Shown here piece by piece: positions 61,353 to 64,000 of a stretch of DNA of 64,000 nucleotides. A model generated the notes under the pieces. The model was not told the DNA's origin, made no database searches, and was given only the letters and a program-made list of their open reading frames with translations. The position numbers and the translations under genes were made by a program. Source of the stretch: Lates calcarifer. Lineage: Eukaryota; Chordata; Actinopteri; Centropomidae. The DNA is taken from assembly GCF_001640805.2 (NCBI RefSeq), contig NC_066838.1:22193928-22257927 (forward strand), written 5' to 3'. Each line of letters opens with the position of its first letter. Position 1 is the stretch's first letter.

Positions 61353-64000
61353 TGTTATTCGTTCACCTACAGAACAGTGTCAGCACTGTGCCTAATACTG
61401 TATGTGGCTGTTAGAGTATTCTAAAATTGCTTTGATTATTACTGAGCCAATACAGCTTAGTTCTATCGACTTATTTTACTGTATATTAGTCATTAAATCA
61501 CTGGCAGCAGTTTCATTCATATTACATCATTATTGTGATCTAAAGTGAGCAGCAGAGGTTTGGATCACAGGGATCTTTACTCAAGAGTAAAAGTGACAAC
61601 ATCAGCGACATGAGGATGAAGAGAAAAATACAGAAACCAAGACAGACATTCTTATTAAACAGCATCATTACAGTTAATATCCCTCCCACCGAGATCTATT
61701 GTGGCTGGCAACTCTGTCGCAACGCTCACACAAGCATCAGCAGTTTGATGAATAATTAAATTAACATGCTGAAGAAGACTAAGAGACTAGAATCAATGAA
61801 TGCGTGCATGTGTATACGTGTGTGTTAACCGCAATTGATCACAGCATTACCTGATGAGTTCTAGGCATTATATTGATTTCTAGCATTTTCTTTTTTTTGT
61901 TTCAGGCAAAGGGTTGGAAGCAGCCCAGTGGCCTCTGAAAGCCTCAGCCTTCTGGAAAACCAGTACTCAAAGAAATTAAATGTCACATCCTCTATACAGC
62001 ACACTTAGCAGTGAAATTGGATTTCTCCCCTGTGTTGTTTGTCTGTTGTTCGAAAATGCATGGATGGAGTGACACAGGGGTAAAGCTGCAAGGGGTAAAG
62101 AAGGGGAAATAAATTCTGGGGCTATCTAAATGAAATTGAAATTTGACTGCGGTGTAGTCTGAGCATGAGGGGCAACAGGGTGTACAGAACTGCGTTACAA
62201 CAGAAAATAACTGCAAGAACAGGAAGAGGAAGGGATGAATTGGTCAAACGCTTGAGAGGAAAACATGACGGAGGAAGACAGAGAGAGAGAGAAACAAAGA
62301 CAGGAAGGGAGGGAAGGATGCAGAGAGGGCAGAGGCTGACAGCCAGAGTTGATGGGTACAGGGACCAATTTGAGTTACAGGGAGTATCGCTCTTCGAGAC
62401 CAAAGGGGGCAGCATTGCCATGAGCGCCATGTTCAATCAGCTGTTTATGATTTGTTAAGGAACCCAGTGATTCTGCTCATGATTTAACATCATGACGCCG
62501 GTGGCACAGGCTGTATGTTATTGTGTGTTTTTGTGTGTCTGTGTGATAAACAGACAGAGAGTGTGTGAGCATCTGTCTTGGATGTGTGTGGGGGGGAGTG
62601 AACTCTAATGTGGCTGCCAGTAACATGTCATAAATCCTCCAGATTGCTCTGCTCCTTACCCCCCTTCACATCCCACCCCCTCCTCAACCCATGCTGCCAA
62701 AAGGGATGGAGGGGTGGTGCAACAAGATTAAACACTCAGGAGATAACATGGGATAACGTGATGAAGAAAACGCACAGAGATTACAACACTATTTGCATTA
62801 GCACATACATCGGGATCTGTTGCACAGTATAGAGATAACAGCATCCCTCCTTCTCAACATTGTTCCTGCCTCACAAGCATTTCTTAGCAGCCCCACAATG
62901 CGCTGCCTTTGATACCAACACCCATCAGCGTTTGCTGCAGAGTACAGACACGACTCCCTTGGCATTTTATTTGTCCCTAAACTGCACTGTCTTGGCAGGC
63001 ACCGGTCCGTTTCAACTCTGCTCATCAATCCCAAAAACCTCCATCTCCTCTCAACTACACCGCCATCACTCCTTTAAAAATATGTACGTCTTCTCTCTCT
63101 CTGCTTCTCTCCTCTAACACACAAACACATGCAGGCTTTATTCCAACAGGCTCTGAGGAAAGACATTTTCATGTAGGACATCTGCTTTCTCTTGTTCCTA
63201 TGTGGCTAAATCCCTAACTCACTTCTATGTATACCCTCTTATCAAAATCCATTTATTTTCACCCACCAGGCACAAAACCCTCCCTAAAGCCTCCAGAGCT
63301 AATACAAAATCCAGAGAAGCCTTTTAACTTTACACACAGCCTGCTTATCCACTGCACCTCTCTCCTTTTTGCATCTCTGTCATTCTTTGATAACCATTCT
63401 GATTGATTTCAACTGGGCAGTGTATCTAAGGGCAAACAGTGCATATCCCATTTTTCTTCTTCCCCCTCCCTCACAAGTGGCTTTCCCCCACTGCTCTCTC
63501 TGTTTTTTCCTCCCTCGTTCTCTGCCACTCTCAGCAGTGTGCCGCTCCTCTTCCGACCAGCGAAGCCAGTGCCTTGGCGCAAACTGCTTCAGTCAGCACA
63601 AATCCCCCCAGAGATAGTCAGAGAAAAGTGAGTGAGAATGAGGAAGATGAAGCAGGAGAGAGAGAAGGAGGGACCTAGAAAGGAAGGGGAGGACAGAGGA
63701 ATGGCCACAATGCACACAAAATGTCAACCATGCTCACAACACACACATATCCATTTCTAAATATACAAATGACTCCAGGTGGTGTGCCCACTGCCTGTGA
63801 TTTCCTCGAGGATGCAGACACACTGAGCATACAGATGAGAACAGACAATTCCTGCTGATATCAAAGGGAGTATGCTAATGACATGGCATAAATCAACCAA
63901 AGCAACCCACAAACTGGGCAAAGATCTGAGCTCTTACTCTACAGAGATATCAGAAAACCGATTGAATGTATGTTAACCGTTCAATAATTCAGTTAGAATG
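61353..64000. other. non-coding, presumed intron of the DPP-like gene
   Basis: I searched the minus strand for the next upstream DPP exon (expected to encode a YAVSPD...LLAYxVKQ-like segment) and did not find it. Purine/pyrimidine-rich low-complexity stretches occur at about 62270-62340 and 63480-63690. The stretch most likely belongs to a long 5' intron. Confidence 0.45.

Overview
The window comes from a ray-finned fish (teleost) nuclear chromosome. The genes are split into many short exons with GT-AG introns, the encoded proteins are very close to vertebrate families, and the introns and flanks carry teleost-type interspersed repeats, MITEs and AT/GT microsatellites. I see no bacterial, phage or viral genes. 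Species cannot be fixed from the sequence; the repeats suggest a spiny-rayed (percomorph) fish.

Layout, left to right. 1-2.1 kb: non-coding, ending in a candidate 5' non-coding exon of a gene on the minus strand that lies off the left edge. 2.4-3.6 kb: hAT-like repeat. 5.4-8.7 kb: rnf41 (Nrdp1 E3 ligase, minus), complete at 318 aa. 8.8-9.7 kb: more hAT-like repeat fragments. 10.4-20.0 kb: almost 10 kb with no credible ORF, most simply a very long ankrd52 3' UTR. 20.0-29.9 kb: ankrd52 (PP6 regulatory ankyrin-repeat protein, minus), complete in 28 exons and 1077 aa. 29.9-31.5 kb: divergent promoter interval holding a MITE. 31.5-34.0 kb: coq10a (plus), complete, 5 exons, 249 aa. 39.5-49.7 kb: cs (mitochondrial citrate synthase, minus), complete, 11 exons, 469 aa. 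51.6-60.7 kb and running off the right edge: the last 20 exons (649 aa) of a DPP6/DPP10-type inactive dipeptidyl peptidase (minus).

The order and orientation rnf41-ankrd52-coq10a-cs match human 12q13 as I know it. The last gene has no counterpart there. It looks like a third member of the DPP6/DPP10 subfamily, with alanine at the nucleophile serine position, in the HoxC paralogon. This is the most interesting object in the window: a candidate ancient ohnolog kept in teleosts and missing from mammals, expected by homology to be a Kv4 channel auxiliary subunit. cs and coq10a act in mitochondria (TCA cycle and coenzyme Q handling), but the cluster is conserved synteny and not an operon. Exon boundaries were set by hand from splice sites, reading-frame continuity and recalled family sequences. 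No searches were run.
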